From Pseudomonas sp. S09G 359 (lineage in GTDB: Bacteria; Pseudomonadota; Gammaproteobacteria; Pseudomonadales; Pseudomonadaceae), in contig NZ_CP025263.1 in NCBI RefSeq assembly GCF_002843605.1, forward strand, positions 743,501 to 807,500: 64,000 nt of DNA, read 5' to 3'. A program made the position numbers and the translations under genes. Numbering within the stretch: the first letter of the stretch is position 1; every line of letters starts with the position of its first letter. Under the pieces are notes generated by a model that was not told the origin of the DNA, did no database searches, and saw only the letters and a list, made by a program, of their open reading frames with translations. Below, piece by piece: positions 55,765 to 64,000 of the stretch.

Positions 55765-56856
55765 ATGCTCACCTTCCTCAAGCAAGAAAAATTCATGCTA
55801 CTGGCGCTGATTGCCGCCATCGCCGCCTACCCGCTGGAGCACTGGATGCTCCATAGCGGGCAAACCGTCGCACTGCTGGCCGGCGTGGCGCTGATCGGCT
55901 TTATCGTGGTGGCGTCGATGCGCGTGGCGCACCATGCCGAGCAACTCGCGGAAAAAGTCGGTGACCCCTACGGCACCATGATCCTGACGCTGGCCGCCGT
56001 ACTGGTGGAAGTGGTGATCCTGGCGATCATGATGAGCAACGAGCCGTCGCCGACCCTGGTGCGCGACACCATCTACTCGGCGGTGATGCTCGATATCAAC
56101 GGCATCCTCGGTTTGGCCGCGCTGATGGGCGGCATCAAGCATGGTGAACAGTCCTACAACGACGATTCGGCGCGCACCTACAGCGTGATGATCCTAACCG
56201 CCATGGGTGTTTCCATGGTGGTGCCGGAATTTATCCCCGAAGCCGACTGGAAAATTTACTCAGCCTTCACCATCGGCGCGATGGTGGTGCTCTACACCTT
56301 GTTCCTGCGCATGCAGGTGGGGCCGCACAGTTATTTCTTCAGCTACAGCTACCCGGAAAAACGCCGCAAGAAATTGCCGGAAGAAGAGCAAGCGCCGCCG
56401 GTGAACCTGGCATTTTCCATCGGCACGCTGGTGTTCGGCGTGATTGTAATTGGCGCGCTGGCCGAGGTGATGTCCAAGACCCTCGACCTGGGCCTGGAAG
56501 GCACAGGCGCACCGCCGGTGATCACGGCGATTGTGGTCGCGGCCATTTCGGCGGCGCCGGAAATTCTGACCGCGTTGCGCGCGGCGTTGGCCAACCGCAT
56601 GCAGTCGGTGGTGAACATTGCATTGGGCGCGTCGTTGTCGACGGTCATCTTGACGGTGCCGGTGATGGAGGCCATGGCGCTCTACACCGGCCAGCCCTTC
56701 CAGATGGCGATGACGCCGGTGCAGACCGTCATGGTGTTTATCACGCTGATTGTCAGCGCGATCAACCTCAACGATGGCGAAACCAACGCCATCGAAGGGA
56801 TGACCCATTTCGTGCTGTTCGCGACGTTTATCATGCTGTCGTTGTTGGGGCTGTAA
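55765..56856 (+). CDS. chaA: Calcium/proton antiporter ChaA
   Basis: Inner-membrane cation/H+ antiporter of the CaCA family, 363 residues, with about 10-11 helices in two inverted halves. Both alpha repeats are visible: GDPYGTMILTLAAVLVEVVI in the first half and AISAAPEILTALRAALANRM in the second, each with its conserved acidic residue. It exports Ca2+ (possibly Na+ or K+) at alkaline pH. It is monocistronic and ends at a REPIN. Confidence 0.92.
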   Translation: MLTFLKQEKFMLLALIAAIAAYPLEHWMLHSGQTVALLAGVALIGFIVVASMRVAHHAEQLAEKVGDPYGTMILTLAAVLVEVVILAIMMSNEPSPTLVRDTIYSAVMLDINGILGLAALMGGIKHGEQSYNDDSARTYSVMILTAMGVSMVVPEFIPEADWKIYSAFTIGAMVVLYTLFLRMQVGPHSYFFSYSYPEKRRKKLPEEEQAPPVNLAFSIGTLVFGVIVIGALAEVMSKTLDLGLEGTGAPPVITAIVVAAISAAPEILTALRAALANRMQSVVNIALGASLSTVILTVPVMEAMALYTGQPFQMAMTPVQTVMVFITLIVSAINLNDGETNAIEGMTHFVLFATFIMLSLLGL

Positions 56857-56870
56857 GGCCGCCGCAGGGC

Positions 56871-56965
56871 AAATGTGGGAGGGGGCTTGCCCCCGATGGC
56901 GGTGTATCAGTCAAACTTACAGTGACTGACACATTGCAATCGGGGGCAAGCCCCCTCCCACATTT
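56871..56965. repeat. REPIN
   Basis: Inverted REP pair: AAATGTGGGAGGGGGCTTGC and its complement, with arms extending through CCCCGATGGC / GCAATCGGGG. It lies between the convergent chaA and 8-oxoguanine deaminase genes, the usual REPIN location. Confidence 0.93.
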
Positions 56966-56980
56966 CTAACTGAGTTTGGC

Positions 56981-58339
56981 TTATGTTCCTGCGATCAAGG
57001 CCCGCGCCGCCCGGCTGTGATCGGCGATCAAACCTTTCAAGTCCAGACCCTCGACCTGCCCGTCGATCACCCGCCACTTGCCGCCGATCATCACTCGGTC
57101 CGCACGATCAGCGCCGCACAGCAGCAGTGCCGAAAGCGGATCGTGGCTGCCGGAGAAGCGCAGCTCATCGAGTTTGAACAACGCCAGGTCGGCCTGTTTG
57201 CCTACGGCCAATTCGCCGATATCCGTACGCCCCAGCAACTGCGCCGAGCCTTTGGTGGCCCAGCCCAGCACGCCTTTGGGGGTGATCTTTTCCGCGCCGT
57301 AACGCAGGCGTTGGATATACAAGGCCTGGCGTGCTTCGAGGATCATGTTCGAGGCATCGTTGGAGGCCGAACCATCTACCCCCAGGCCGATAGGCGCGCC
57401 GGCGGCGAGCAAGTCCAGGGTCGGGCAGATGCCTGATGCCAGGCGCATATTCGAACTTGGGCAATGGCAGATACCGGTGCCGGCCGCACCGAGGCGCGCA
57501 ATCTCGTCCGGGTTGAAGTGAATACCATGGGCCAGCCAGGTGCGCGGGCCGAGCCAGCCGACGCTGTCGAGGTAGTCCACCGTGCGCAGGCCGAAGCGCT
57601 GCAGGCAGAAGTCTTCTTCGTCGAGGGTTTCTGCCAGGTGGGTGTGCAGGCGCACATCCAGCTGGTCGGCCAGTTCGGCGCTGGCGCGCATGATTTCCGG
57701 GGTGACCGAAAAGGGCGAGCAGGGCGCCAGGGCGATCTGGATCTGCGCGCCGTCGCCACGTTCGTGGTATTCGCGGATCAGACGCTGGCTGTCATCGAGG
57801 ATCACTTGGCCTTGTTGCACGGTCTGCTGCGGCGGCAGGCCGCCATCGGCTTCGCCCAGGCTCATGGAGCCGCGGGTGAGCATGGCGCGCATGCCCAGTT
57901 CGCGCACGCTTTCTACCTGGACATCGATGGCATTTTCCAAGCCGTCGGGGAACAGGTAGTGGTGATCAGCCGCGGTGGTGCAGCCCGACAGGAGCAATTC
58001 GGCGAGTGCGACTTTCGACGCCAGGGCGAGTTTTTCCGGGGTCAGTCGCGCCCATACCGGGTACAGGGTTTTCAGCCAGGGAAACAGCGGCTGATTGACC
58101 ACCGGCGCCCAGGCGCGCGTCAGGGTCTGGTAGAAATGGTGGTGGGTATTGATCAGGCCGGGCAGGATCACATGTTCGCGGGCGTCGAACACGTGCCCAC
58201 AGGGCACAGCGGGCTCTTTTCCCCAGCCCAGCACTTCGGTGATCACACCGTCTTGCAGCACCAGGCCGCCACGGGCGTCGAGGCCATTGGCAGTGAAAAT
58301 CGCGAGGGGGTTTTTTAACCAGATACGGGTCGCAGGCAT
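56981..58339 (-). CDS. 8-oxoguanine deaminase (amidohydrolase)
   Basis: Cytosolic zinc hydrolase of 452 residues converting 8-oxoguanine to urate, clearing oxidised base. The fold signature is INTHHHFYQTLTRAW, then HTHLAETLDEEDF, WLAHGIHFN and LGVDGSASNDASNM (catalytic Asp). These match P. aeruginosa PA0142 and the 8-oxoguanine deaminase family, rather than guanine deaminase. It is transcribed alone leftward and faces chaA. Confidence 0.9.
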   Translation of the reverse strand: MPATRIWLKNPLAIFTANGLDARGGLVLQDGVITEVLGWGKEPAVPCGHVFDAREHVILPGLINTHHHFYQTLTRAWAPVVNQPLFPWLKTLYPVWARLTPEKLALASKVALAELLLSGCTTAADHHYLFPDGLENAIDVQVESVRELGMRAMLTRGSMSLGEADGGLPPQQTVQQGQVILDDSQRLIREYHERGDGAQIQIALAPCSPFSVTPEIMRASAELADQLDVRLHTHLAETLDEEDFCLQRFGLRTVDYLDSVGWLGPRTWLAHGIHFNPDEIARLGAAGTGICHCPSSNMRLASGICPTLDLLAAGAPIGLGVDGSASNDASNMILEARQALYIQRLRYGAEKITPKGVLGWATKGSAQLLGRTDIGELAVGKQADLALFKLDELRFSGSHDPLSALLLCGADRADRVMIGGKWRVIDGQVEGLDLKGLIADHSRAARALIAGT

Positions 58340-58468
58340 TGGCCGGCTCCTCTGAATGATGGGTTCAGGTTTGCCAGCTCAGTGTTGCCCTGTCTGCTGA
58401 TCCAGGGTCGCCGGTGAGGGCGAGGGCGTTAGATTACGTGTAGTTCAGGACAGGGTCTAGCTTTCAGT

Positions 58469-58495
58469 GTGAGAGAGGCTTGGCCCCTCGCACAT
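58469..58495. repeat. Degenerate REP hairpin
   Basis: TGTGAGAGAGGC-TTG-GCCCCTCGCACA, a mismatched REP palindrome, lies between the 8-oxoguanine deaminase start and the SDR stop, 16 bp after the SDR gene's end. Confidence 0.65.
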
Positions 58496-58510
58496 TTTGA
58501 TCTGCGGCAT

Positions 58511-59197
58511 TTACCAGGCGATGGTGTCGCCCTTGTAGTCGACAAAATGATGGCCGCCCTTGCCGGTGTAGGCATTCACCTGATCCACCAGGCCGCGCAC
58601 GCTGGTGTCGACATCAATGTGCGCGTTTTCGCCGCCCATATCGGTCTTCACCCAGCCCGGGTGCAGCGACAGCACGGTGAGTTTGTGGTCACCCAGCTGG
58701 GTGATAAAGCTGTTGGTCATTGAGTTGAGCGCGGCCTTGCTGGCCTTGTACAGCGCCAGGTCGGAGCCGTCGGGGATGGTCACGCTGCCCAGCACCGAAC
58801 TCATGAAGGCCAGCACGCCGCTGTCTTTGCGGATCTGCCCGACAAAACGCTGGGCCAGGTTGATCGGTGCCACGGCGTTGGTGAAGAACAGCTGGCCGAC
58901 TTCCGCCAGGGTGGCGTGCCCCGGCTCCTGGTTGGCCGGGCCCTTGACGCCGGCATTCACGAACAGCAGGTCGAACGTGCGCTCCTTGAGGCGCTGGCTC
59001 AGGGCGATCACGGCTTGCTGATCGTCCATGTCAAGTTTCTCGATCTGGACCGGGCCCACGGCTTTCAGGGCATCGGCCTTGCTGGGGTCGCGCACGGTGG
59101 CGGTGACATCCCAGCCGTCCTGGAGCAATTGCTTGACCAGGCCAAGGCCCAGGCCGCGCGAGGCGCCGATGATCAGTGCGGTTTTTGGCGTAGACAT
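58511..59197 (-). CDS. Short-chain dehydrogenase/reductase
   Basis: NAD(P)-dependent oxidoreductase of 228 residues. The cofactor motif is IIGASRGLGLGLVKQL, the NAG-type motif is VNAGVKG, and the catalytic residues occur as SSVLGSV and YKASKAALNSM. It resembles the csgA/sniffer-like branch of classical SDRs. The substrate cannot be inferred. It lies 34 bp downstream of the yigZ gene on the same strand and may share its transcript. Confidence 0.9.
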   Translation of the reverse strand: MSTPKTALIIGASRGLGLGLVKQLLQDGWDVTATVRDPSKADALKAVGPVQIEKLDMDDQQAVIALSQRLKERTFDLLFVNAGVKGPANQEPGHATLAEVGQLFFTNAVAPINLAQRFVGQIRKDSGVLAFMSSVLGSVTIPDGSDLALYKASKAALNSMTNSFITQLGDHKLTVLSLHPGWVKTDMGGENAHIDVDTSVRGLVDQVNAYTGKGGHHFVDYKGDTIAW

Positions 59198-59231
59198 GAA
59201 AAGCTTCCTTTAGAGTCGCGGTTCAGGAGGT

Positions 59232-59813
59232 TCAGCGTTGTAGCAGGATACGCCCACGGCTGAGGTCGGCGAGTTGAATTTGCAGGGTGTCGATGTGCGC
59301 TTCGCCCAGGGCGAGTTGTAACTCGACGCCATTGGCAGTGAAGGTTTCTTCCACCACCAGCCCACCCAGTTCGGCGACGCGCAGTTTCAGCAGGTTCAGC
59401 TCGGCGAACCCGCAGGCACAACTCAAGGGAACACGGCTGATAAGCTCGACGCGCTCGGCAGTTTGCAGGCATTTATTCGCACCGCCGCCATACGCACGGG
59501 CGAGGCCGCCAGTGCCCAATTGGATGCCGCCGTACCAGCGAATCACCAGCACCGCGACCTGATCGAAACCCTGCGCCTCGATGGCCGCCAGGATCGGCCG
59601 CCCGGCGGTGCCACCGGGTTCTCCGTCGTCATTGCTGCGGTATTGATCGGCCAGTTTCCAGGCCCAGCAGTTATGCGTAGCGTTCAAATCACTGTGTTGC
59701 TCGAAAAACGCCTGGGCGTCCTGCGCACTGGTGATTGGTACGGCGAGGGTGATGAAGCGGCTTTTGCGTATTTCTTCGCGAAACTCGCAAAGACCGGTGA
59801 GCGTGAAAGGCAT
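59232..59813 (-). CDS. yigZ: YigZ/IMPACT family protein
   Basis: A 193-residue member of the UPF0029/Impact family, related to eukaryotic IMPACT. The N-terminal domain has the signature KSRFITLAVPITSAQDAQAF, CWAWKL, SNDDGEPGGTAGRPIL and VVLVIRWYGGIQLGTGGLAR-like sequence (AVLVIRWYGGIQLGTGGL). The C-terminal DUF1949 domain binds in the ferredoxin-like fold. I start at ATG 59813; the longer frame runs through the TetR gene. It is 11 bp after that gene. Confidence 0.9.
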   Translation of the reverse strand: MPFTLTGLCEFREEIRKSRFITLAVPITSAQDAQAFFEQHSDLNATHNCWAWKLADQYRSNDDGEPGGTAGRPILAAIEAQGFDQVAVLVIRWYGGIQLGTGGLARAYGGGANKCLQTAERVELISRVPLSCACGFAELNLLKLRVAELGGLVVEETFTANGVELQLALGEAHIDTLQIQLADLSRGRILLQR

Positions 59814-59824
59814 AAGTCCCGTCT

Positions 59825-60484
59825 TCAGTAGGCCGGCTTGATGCCGCAACCCTTGAGAATAATGTGGATCAGGTTGGTGCCGGCGTCTTCCATATCCTGC
59901 TTGGTCAGCTTGGTGCGACCGGTGACCCGGCAGATCTGGGTGGCGAAGTCGGCATAGTGCTGGGTGCTGCCCCACAACAGGAAGATCAGGTGTACCGGGT
60001 CGACGGGGTCCATCTTGCCGGCATCCATCCAGGCCTGGAACACGGCGGCCCGGCCGCTGAACCAGGCGCGGTAGTCCTGACTGAAATATTCGGTAAGGCA
60101 TTCGCCGCCGCTGATGATCTCCATGGCGAAGATGCGCGAGGCCTGGGGCTGGCGCCGGGAAAATTCCATCTTGGTGCGAATGTAGCGGGTCAGCGCCACA
60201 GCGGGGTCATCATCGGCGGTCAGGGCGTTGAAGGTGCTGTCCCACAATTCCAGGATATTGCTGAGAACGGCGATATACAGGCCCAGCTTATTGGTGAAGT
60301 AGTAGTGCAAGTTCGCCTTCGGCAGCCCGGCACTGGCTGCAATGGTGTTCATGCTGGTGCCTTTGTAGCCATGGCGCGCAAACTCATCCTCAGCCGCCTG
60401 GAGAATCGCTTGTTCGTTCTTTTGCCGAATGCGGCTGGCGGGTTTACCGGCGGGGTTGCTGTGGGCAGGAACTTCGAGGCTCAT
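59825..60484 (-). CDS. TetR-family regulator (RutR-like)
   Basis: A 219-residue repressor. The TetR HTH occupies about residues 20-65 (AILQAAEDEFARHGYKGTSM, IAASAGLPKANLHYYFTNKL), and the C-terminal domain has the YcdC/RutR look (RIFAMEIISGGECLTEY, HLIFLLWGSTQHYADFATQI). RutR-type regulators respond to pyrimidines, which fits the neighbouring nucleobase permease and beta-alanine genes. The start is either ATG 60484 (chosen; GGAAAC upstream) or GTG 60523. Confidence 0.85.
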   Translation of the reverse strand: MSLEVPAHSNPAGKPASRIRQKNEQAILQAAEDEFARHGYKGTSMNTIAASAGLPKANLHYYFTNKLGLYIAVLSNILELWDSTFNALTADDDPAVALTRYIRTKMEFSRRQPQASRIFAMEIISGGECLTEYFSQDYRAWFSGRAAVFQAWMDAGKMDPVDPVHLIFLLWGSTQHYADFATQICRVTGRTKLTKQDMEDAGTNLIHIILKGCGIKPAY

Positions 60485-60571
60485 GGAGGTTTCCGTGCTG
60501 ATCGATGATGGCGACGTGTGCACAGATAACCCACCCTCAAGCCCCAGACAAGTCCTGATGCAATAAAACCG

Positions 60572-61966
60572 TCAAAGCGATTCCAGGCTGTCGTTTTCCG
60601 ACGTGTGGTTTGCGGCAGTGGCGGTCGCTTTGGTTTCCGGCAACAACAGGCACAACACAATGGCTGTCAGGCCGCCGCTGGTGATGGCCGAGTCGAACAG
60701 GTTCTGCACCAGGCTCGGCATCAAATGCAGCAGGTTCGGTTGGGCGGCGATGCCCAGGCCGACGCCAAACGAAGTGGCGATGATCAACATGCTGCGACGG
60801 TCCAGCGGTGCCTGGGCGAGGATGCGCACACCGGCGGCGGCCACGCTGCCGAACATCACCAGGGTCGCGCCGCCCAAAACCGGCTTGGGGATTTGCTGCA
60901 ACACCGCGCCAATCAGCGGAAACAACCCGAGACACAACAACACCACGCCGATATATAAGCCGACGTAACGACTGGCTACGCCGGTCAGCTGGATAACGCC
61001 GTTGTTCTGCGCAAAGGTGGTGTTGGGGAAGGCGCTGAAGGTTGCAGCGATCATGCAACTGACGCCATCGCCGAGTACACCGCCCTTGAGTCGGCTTATA
61101 TAGGAAGGGCCGCTGATGGGTTGGCGCGCGATCATGCAGTTGGCTGTCAGGTCACCCACTGTTTCGATACTGCTGATCAGATAAATCAGCGCGACCGGTA
61201 GGAAAGCGCTCCAGTCGAAGTTGAAACCAAAGCGAAACGGGATCGGCAAGCTGATCAGAGGCAAGTCGGGCAAGGCCTGGGGCACCAGCTTGCCGCTGAA
61301 CCACGCTGCAAGGCTGCCGACGGCCAGGCCGATAATGATTGCCGACAGGCGCACCCATGGGGTGTTCGAGCGATTGAGCAGGATAATCGTCAGCACCACG
61401 AACAGGCCCAACGCCAGGTTGATGGGCGCGCCGAAGTCCGGTGCATTAAAACCACCGCCGAGGTCAGTGATGCCGACTTTGATCAGGCTGATGCCGATCA
61501 GCGTAATCACAATGCCGGTCACCAGCGGTGTAATGACGCGGCGCAGTTGCCCGATGAAGCGGCTCAGCACGATTTGCACCGCTGCCCCGAAAAAACACAC
61601 GCCGAAGATCATCGCCAGGATGTCTTCCGGGCTGCCGCCGCGTTGTTTCACCAGGAACCCGGCTGACAACACCGCGCCGAGAAACGCAAAGCTGGTGCCT
61701 TGCAGGCAGATCATGCCGGCACCGATGCCAAACGGCCTGCGTGCCTGGATGAAGGTTCCTACGCCGGACACCATCAGCGCCATGCTGATGAGGTAGGGCA
61801 GGTGAGCGGTAAGGCCCAGGGTGGAACCGATAATCAGCGGCGGAGTGATGATGCCAACGAAGGCAGCCAGTACATGTTGCAAGGCGGCCAAGAGCGCGGG
61901 CACGGGTTTGGGCCGGTCGTTGAGGCCGTAGATCAGGTCGCTGGGGCTGGAGGATTCTGGTGGCAT
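60572..61966 (-). CDS. NCS2 nucleobase:cation symporter (uracil/xanthine permease family)
   Basis: Inner-membrane purine or pyrimidine importer of 464 residues with about 14 hydrophobic segments. The entry LLAALQHVLAAFVGIITPPL and the substrate-region motifs (SSIETVGDLTANCMI, NTTFAQNNGVIQLTGVASRY) are typical of xanthine/uric acid permeases such as XanP/UacT. A Gln/Asn-rich signature (FAQNNGVI) matches the QH-containing family consensus for purines. The start is tentatively ATG 61966. Confidence 0.9.
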   Translation of the reverse strand: MPPESSSPSDLIYGLNDRPKPVPALLAALQHVLAAFVGIITPPLIIGSTLGLTAHLPYLISMALMVSGVGTFIQARRPFGIGAGMICLQGTSFAFLGAVLSAGFLVKQRGGSPEDILAMIFGVCFFGAAVQIVLSRFIGQLRRVITPLVTGIVITLIGISLIKVGITDLGGGFNAPDFGAPINLALGLFVVLTIILLNRSNTPWVRLSAIIIGLAVGSLAAWFSGKLVPQALPDLPLISLPIPFRFGFNFDWSAFLPVALIYLISSIETVGDLTANCMIARQPISGPSYISRLKGGVLGDGVSCMIAATFSAFPNTTFAQNNGVIQLTGVASRYVGLYIGVVLLCLGLFPLIGAVLQQIPKPVLGGATLVMFGSVAAAGVRILAQAPLDRRSMLIIATSFGVGLGIAAQPNLLHLMPSLVQNLFDSAITSGGLTAIVLCLLLPETKATATAANHTSENDSLESL

Positions 61967-62054
61967 GGTGAGATAACTCGGGGCGGACGGTTCAAGGTCC
62001 TTGTACCCTTGCAAAAAGCTGTCCAGTTGCTCAGCTTTTTGCGCGAGGCCCGAG

Positions 62055-62975
62055 TTAGCGCGTTGCAGCCAGGCTTTCCAGGAAACTTTCCAGCACCAAA
62101 TGAGGGCGACGCCCCTTACGCGTGACCGATGCCAGGCTTAAATCGTAAAAACGCGTAGCCGATTTCAGCGCACGCAGTCGGCCTTGTTGCACCCACAGGC
62201 TCGCGTAGTGATCCGGCAGGTAACCGATATAGCGGCCGGTAAGAATCAGGAAAGCCATGCCTTCGCGGTCCGAAGCACTCGCGGTGCAGTTGAGTGCCTG
62301 GTAGTGGGCCTGGATCTCGGCGGGCAGGCGGAAGGTCGGGGCGATGGCGTCCTGGCTGTCGATGCGCTCGTCGCCCAGTTGCTTGTCGTCGGCATAAAAC
62401 AGCGGGTGGCCGACCGCGCAATAGAGCAGCGAGCGTTCGCTGTACAGCGGCTGGTACTCCAGGCCGGAGAGGGCGCTGGCCTGGGGCACCACACCGACAT
62501 GCAGGCGGCCGTCAAGTACGCCTTGTTCGACTTCATTGGGCGCGATCATGCGGATCTGGATCTGCACATCCGGGCCACGCTCCTTCAACTGCGCCAGGGC
62601 GTGGGTGATGCGCATATGGGGCAGAGTGACCAGGTTGTCGGTGAGGCCGATGATCAACTCGCCGCGCAAGTGCTGGTGCAGGCCGTTGACCTCGGTACGA
62701 AAACTTTCCAGGGCACTTAATAGCTGCAGCGCCGACTGGTAGACCTCGCGGCCTTCTTCGGTCAGCGAGAACCCGGCGCGGCCACGCTGGCATAGCCTTA
62801 GTCCGAGGCGCTGCTCCAGATCACTCATCTGCTGGCTGATGGCCGAGCGACCGATGCCGAGCACGGTTTCCGCCGCCGAGAAGCCGCCGCACTCCACCAC
62901 GCTGCGAAAGATGCGCAGCAGGCGGATATCGAAGTCACTGACTTGGGCGAGGGGGTCGGGTCGACGGCTGCTCAT
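62055..62975 (-). CDS. bauR: LysR-family regulator BauR
   Basis: LTTR of 306 residues, divergent from bauA, as PA0133 is from PA0132 in P. aeruginosa, where BauR activates beta-alanine (polyamine-derived) catabolism genes. The HTH is at residues about 15-75 (FDIRLLRIFRSVVECGGFSA, GIGRSAISQQMSDLEQRLGL). The effector-binding domain follows (RGELIIGLTDNLVTLPHMRI). The 125-bp divergent region probably holds its operator. Confidence 0.88.
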   Translation of the reverse strand: MSSRRPDPLAQVSDFDIRLLRIFRSVVECGGFSAAETVLGIGRSAISQQMSDLEQRLGLRLCQRGRAGFSLTEEGREVYQSALQLLSALESFRTEVNGLHQHLRGELIIGLTDNLVTLPHMRITHALAQLKERGPDVQIQIRMIAPNEVEQGVLDGRLHVGVVPQASALSGLEYQPLYSERSLLYCAVGHPLFYADDKQLGDERIDSQDAIAPTFRLPAEIQAHYQALNCTASASDREGMAFLILTGRYIGYLPDHYASLWVQQGRLRALKSATRFYDLSLASVTRKGRRPHLVLESFLESLAATR

Positions 62976-63100
62976 AGTTTAGTGAAGGCCTGACTGAAGG
63001 TTAGAAGAGTTGAATTTCACCGACTTTATCCCCGTGGCAATTTAGCTGCAAGAACGCCTTTGAATCCCGACGCTGCCTTTTGCCCTGCGAGGTTTTGCTG

Positions 63101-64000
63101 ATGAACATGCCTGAAAACGCCCCTTCGACCCTGGCCAGCCAACTCAAGTTGGATGCGCACTGGATGCCCTACACCGCCAACCGAAACTTCCAGCGTGACC
63201 CGCGCCTGATCGTGGGCGCCGAAGGCAGCTGGCTGATCGATGACAAGGGGCGTCGGGTTTATGATTCGTTGTCGGGCCTGTGGACCTGCGGCGCCGGGCA
63301 TACCCGCAAGGAAATCCAGGAAGCGGTGGCCAAACAATTGGGCACCCTGGACTACTCCCCAGGCTTCCAATACGGTCATCCGTTGTCCTTTCAACTGGCG
63401 GAAAAGATCACCGACCTGACCCCAGGTAACCTCAACCATGTGTTTTTCACCGACTCCGGTTCCGAGTGCGCCGATACGGCGGTGAAGATGGTGCGCGCCT
63501 ACTGGCGCCTGAAGGGCCAGGCCACCAAGACCAAGATGATTGGTCGTGCCCGTGGTTACCACGGTGTGAACATTGCCGGTACCAGCCTGGGCGGTGTGAA
63601 TGGCAACCGTAAGATTTTTGGTCAGGGCTTGATGGATGTTGATCATCTGCCGCACACCCTGCTGGCGAGCAATGCGTTCTCCCGTGGTATGCCGGAGCAG
63701 GGCGGTATTGCCTTGGCCGATGAGCTGCTCAAGCTGATCGAGCTGCATGACGCGTCGAACATTGCTGCGGTGTTTGTCGAACCTATGGCCGGTTCCGCGG
63801 GTGTACTGGTGCCGCCGCAGGGCTACCTCAAGCGTCTGCGGGAAATCTGCGACCAGCACAACATCCTGTTGGTGTTCGACGAAGTGATCACCGGCTTCGG
63901 CCGTACCGGCTCGATGTTCGGCGCCGACAGCTTTGGCGTGACCCCGGACCTGATGTGCATCGCCAAACAAGTCACCAACGGCGCAATCCCGATGGGTGCG
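63101..64000 (+). CDS. bauA: Beta-alanine/omega-amino acid:pyruvate aminotransferase (3' end cut by window edge)
   Basis: Class III PLP aminotransferase converting beta-alanine and pyruvate to malonate semialdehyde and alanine. Exactly 300 codons are visible, with no stop, out of an expected 450 or so. Landmarks are HWMPYTANRNFQRDPRLIVG, the cofactor phosphate site (FTDSGSECADTAVKM), the DEV motif (LLVFDEVITGFGRTGSMFGA) and the PLP lysine in CIAKQVTNGA near the edge. GAGG lies 9-12 nt before the ATG. It is divergent from bauR. Confidence 0.95.
   Translation, partial: MNMPENAPSTLASQLKLDAHWMPYTANRNFQRDPRLIVGAEGSWLIDDKGRRVYDSLSGLWTCGAGHTRKEIQEAVAKQLGTLDYSPGFQYGHPLSFQLAEKITDLTPGNLNHVFFTDSGSECADTAVKMVRAYWRLKGQATKTKMIGRARGYHGVNIAGTSLGGVNGNRKIFGQGLMDVDHLPHTLLASNAFSRGMPEQGGIALADELLKLIELHDASNIAAVFVEPMAGSAGVLVPPQGYLKRLREICDQHNILLVFDEVITGFGRTGSMFGADSFGVTPDLMCIAKQVTNGAIPMGA

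Overview
The window is chromosomal DNA of a Pseudomonas species, most likely of the P. fluorescens group. The evidence is high GC with a strong GC3 bias, REP/REPIN palindromes of the P. fluorescens type scattered between genes, and gene orders that match P. aeruginosa PAO1 as I recall it: ctpL-gcbA-DUF2333-NUDIX-sui1-speA, the pprA/pprB/fppA/tad/rcp/flp locus, and the bauR/bauA pair near purine deaminases. I see no rRNA, tRNA, CRISPR array, prophage or insertion sequence. All identifications come from reading the sequence, without database searches.

Layout. (1) 1-8,054: a chemoreceptor (cut by the left edge), the diguanylate cyclase GcbA, then a rightward run ending in arginine decarboxylase SpeA. 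(2) 8,200-12,017: a lipoprotein hydrolase, an unusual M91-type metallopeptidase carrying RTX repeats, and a MATE exporter. (3) 12,269-20,050: a bacterial alpha-2-macroglobulin and penicillin-binding protein 1C, a classic periplasmic pair, separated here by a small membrane protein and REP elements; one REPIN covers the pbpC start. (4) 20,200-22,480: a MazG-like pyrophosphohydrolase, the tRNA methyltransferase CmoM and two DUF4136 lipoproteins. (5) 22,566-37,548: a complete Flp/Tad type IVb pilus locus with its PprA-PprB two-component system, prepilin peptidase, secretion machine (rcpCA-tadZABCD), minor pilins (TadE, TadG), the pilin gene flp and an extra stand-alone receiver protein. (6) 37,583-41,564: a repeat island, an outer-membrane TpsB transporter and a large Gly/Val/Leu-rich repeat lipoprotein, with no recognisable TpsA exoprotein. 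(7) 41,565-46,172: acyl-CoA/3-ketoacyl enzymes (MaoC, FabG-like, thiolase) and a RIO1 kinase. (8) 46,339-49,730: a copper-export module (cueR-copA, copZ) with two readable CueR-type promoters. (9) 49,815-54,545: a Bcr/CflA exporter with an unusual ribosome-site hairpin, redox enzymes and two regulators. (10) 54,618-64,000: purine and beta-alanine metabolism (adenine/adenosine deaminase, 8-oxoguanine deaminase, NCS2 permease, bauR, bauA), with a Ca2+/H+ antiporter and general enzymes.

How the parts fit. Regions 1 and 5 bear on surface attachment: GcbA makes c-di-GMP, and PprA/PprB and the Tad pilus control and build adhesive fibres. The TpsB/repeat-lipoprotein pair in region 6 sits beside the pilus locus and may be another surface structure. 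The least ordinary items are the RTX-M91 protease, the TpsB without a TpsA, the REPIN over the pbpC start, the repeat island at 37.6-37.9 kb, and two inverted repeats that would sequester Shine-Dalgarno sequences (41.4 kb and 49.8 kb).
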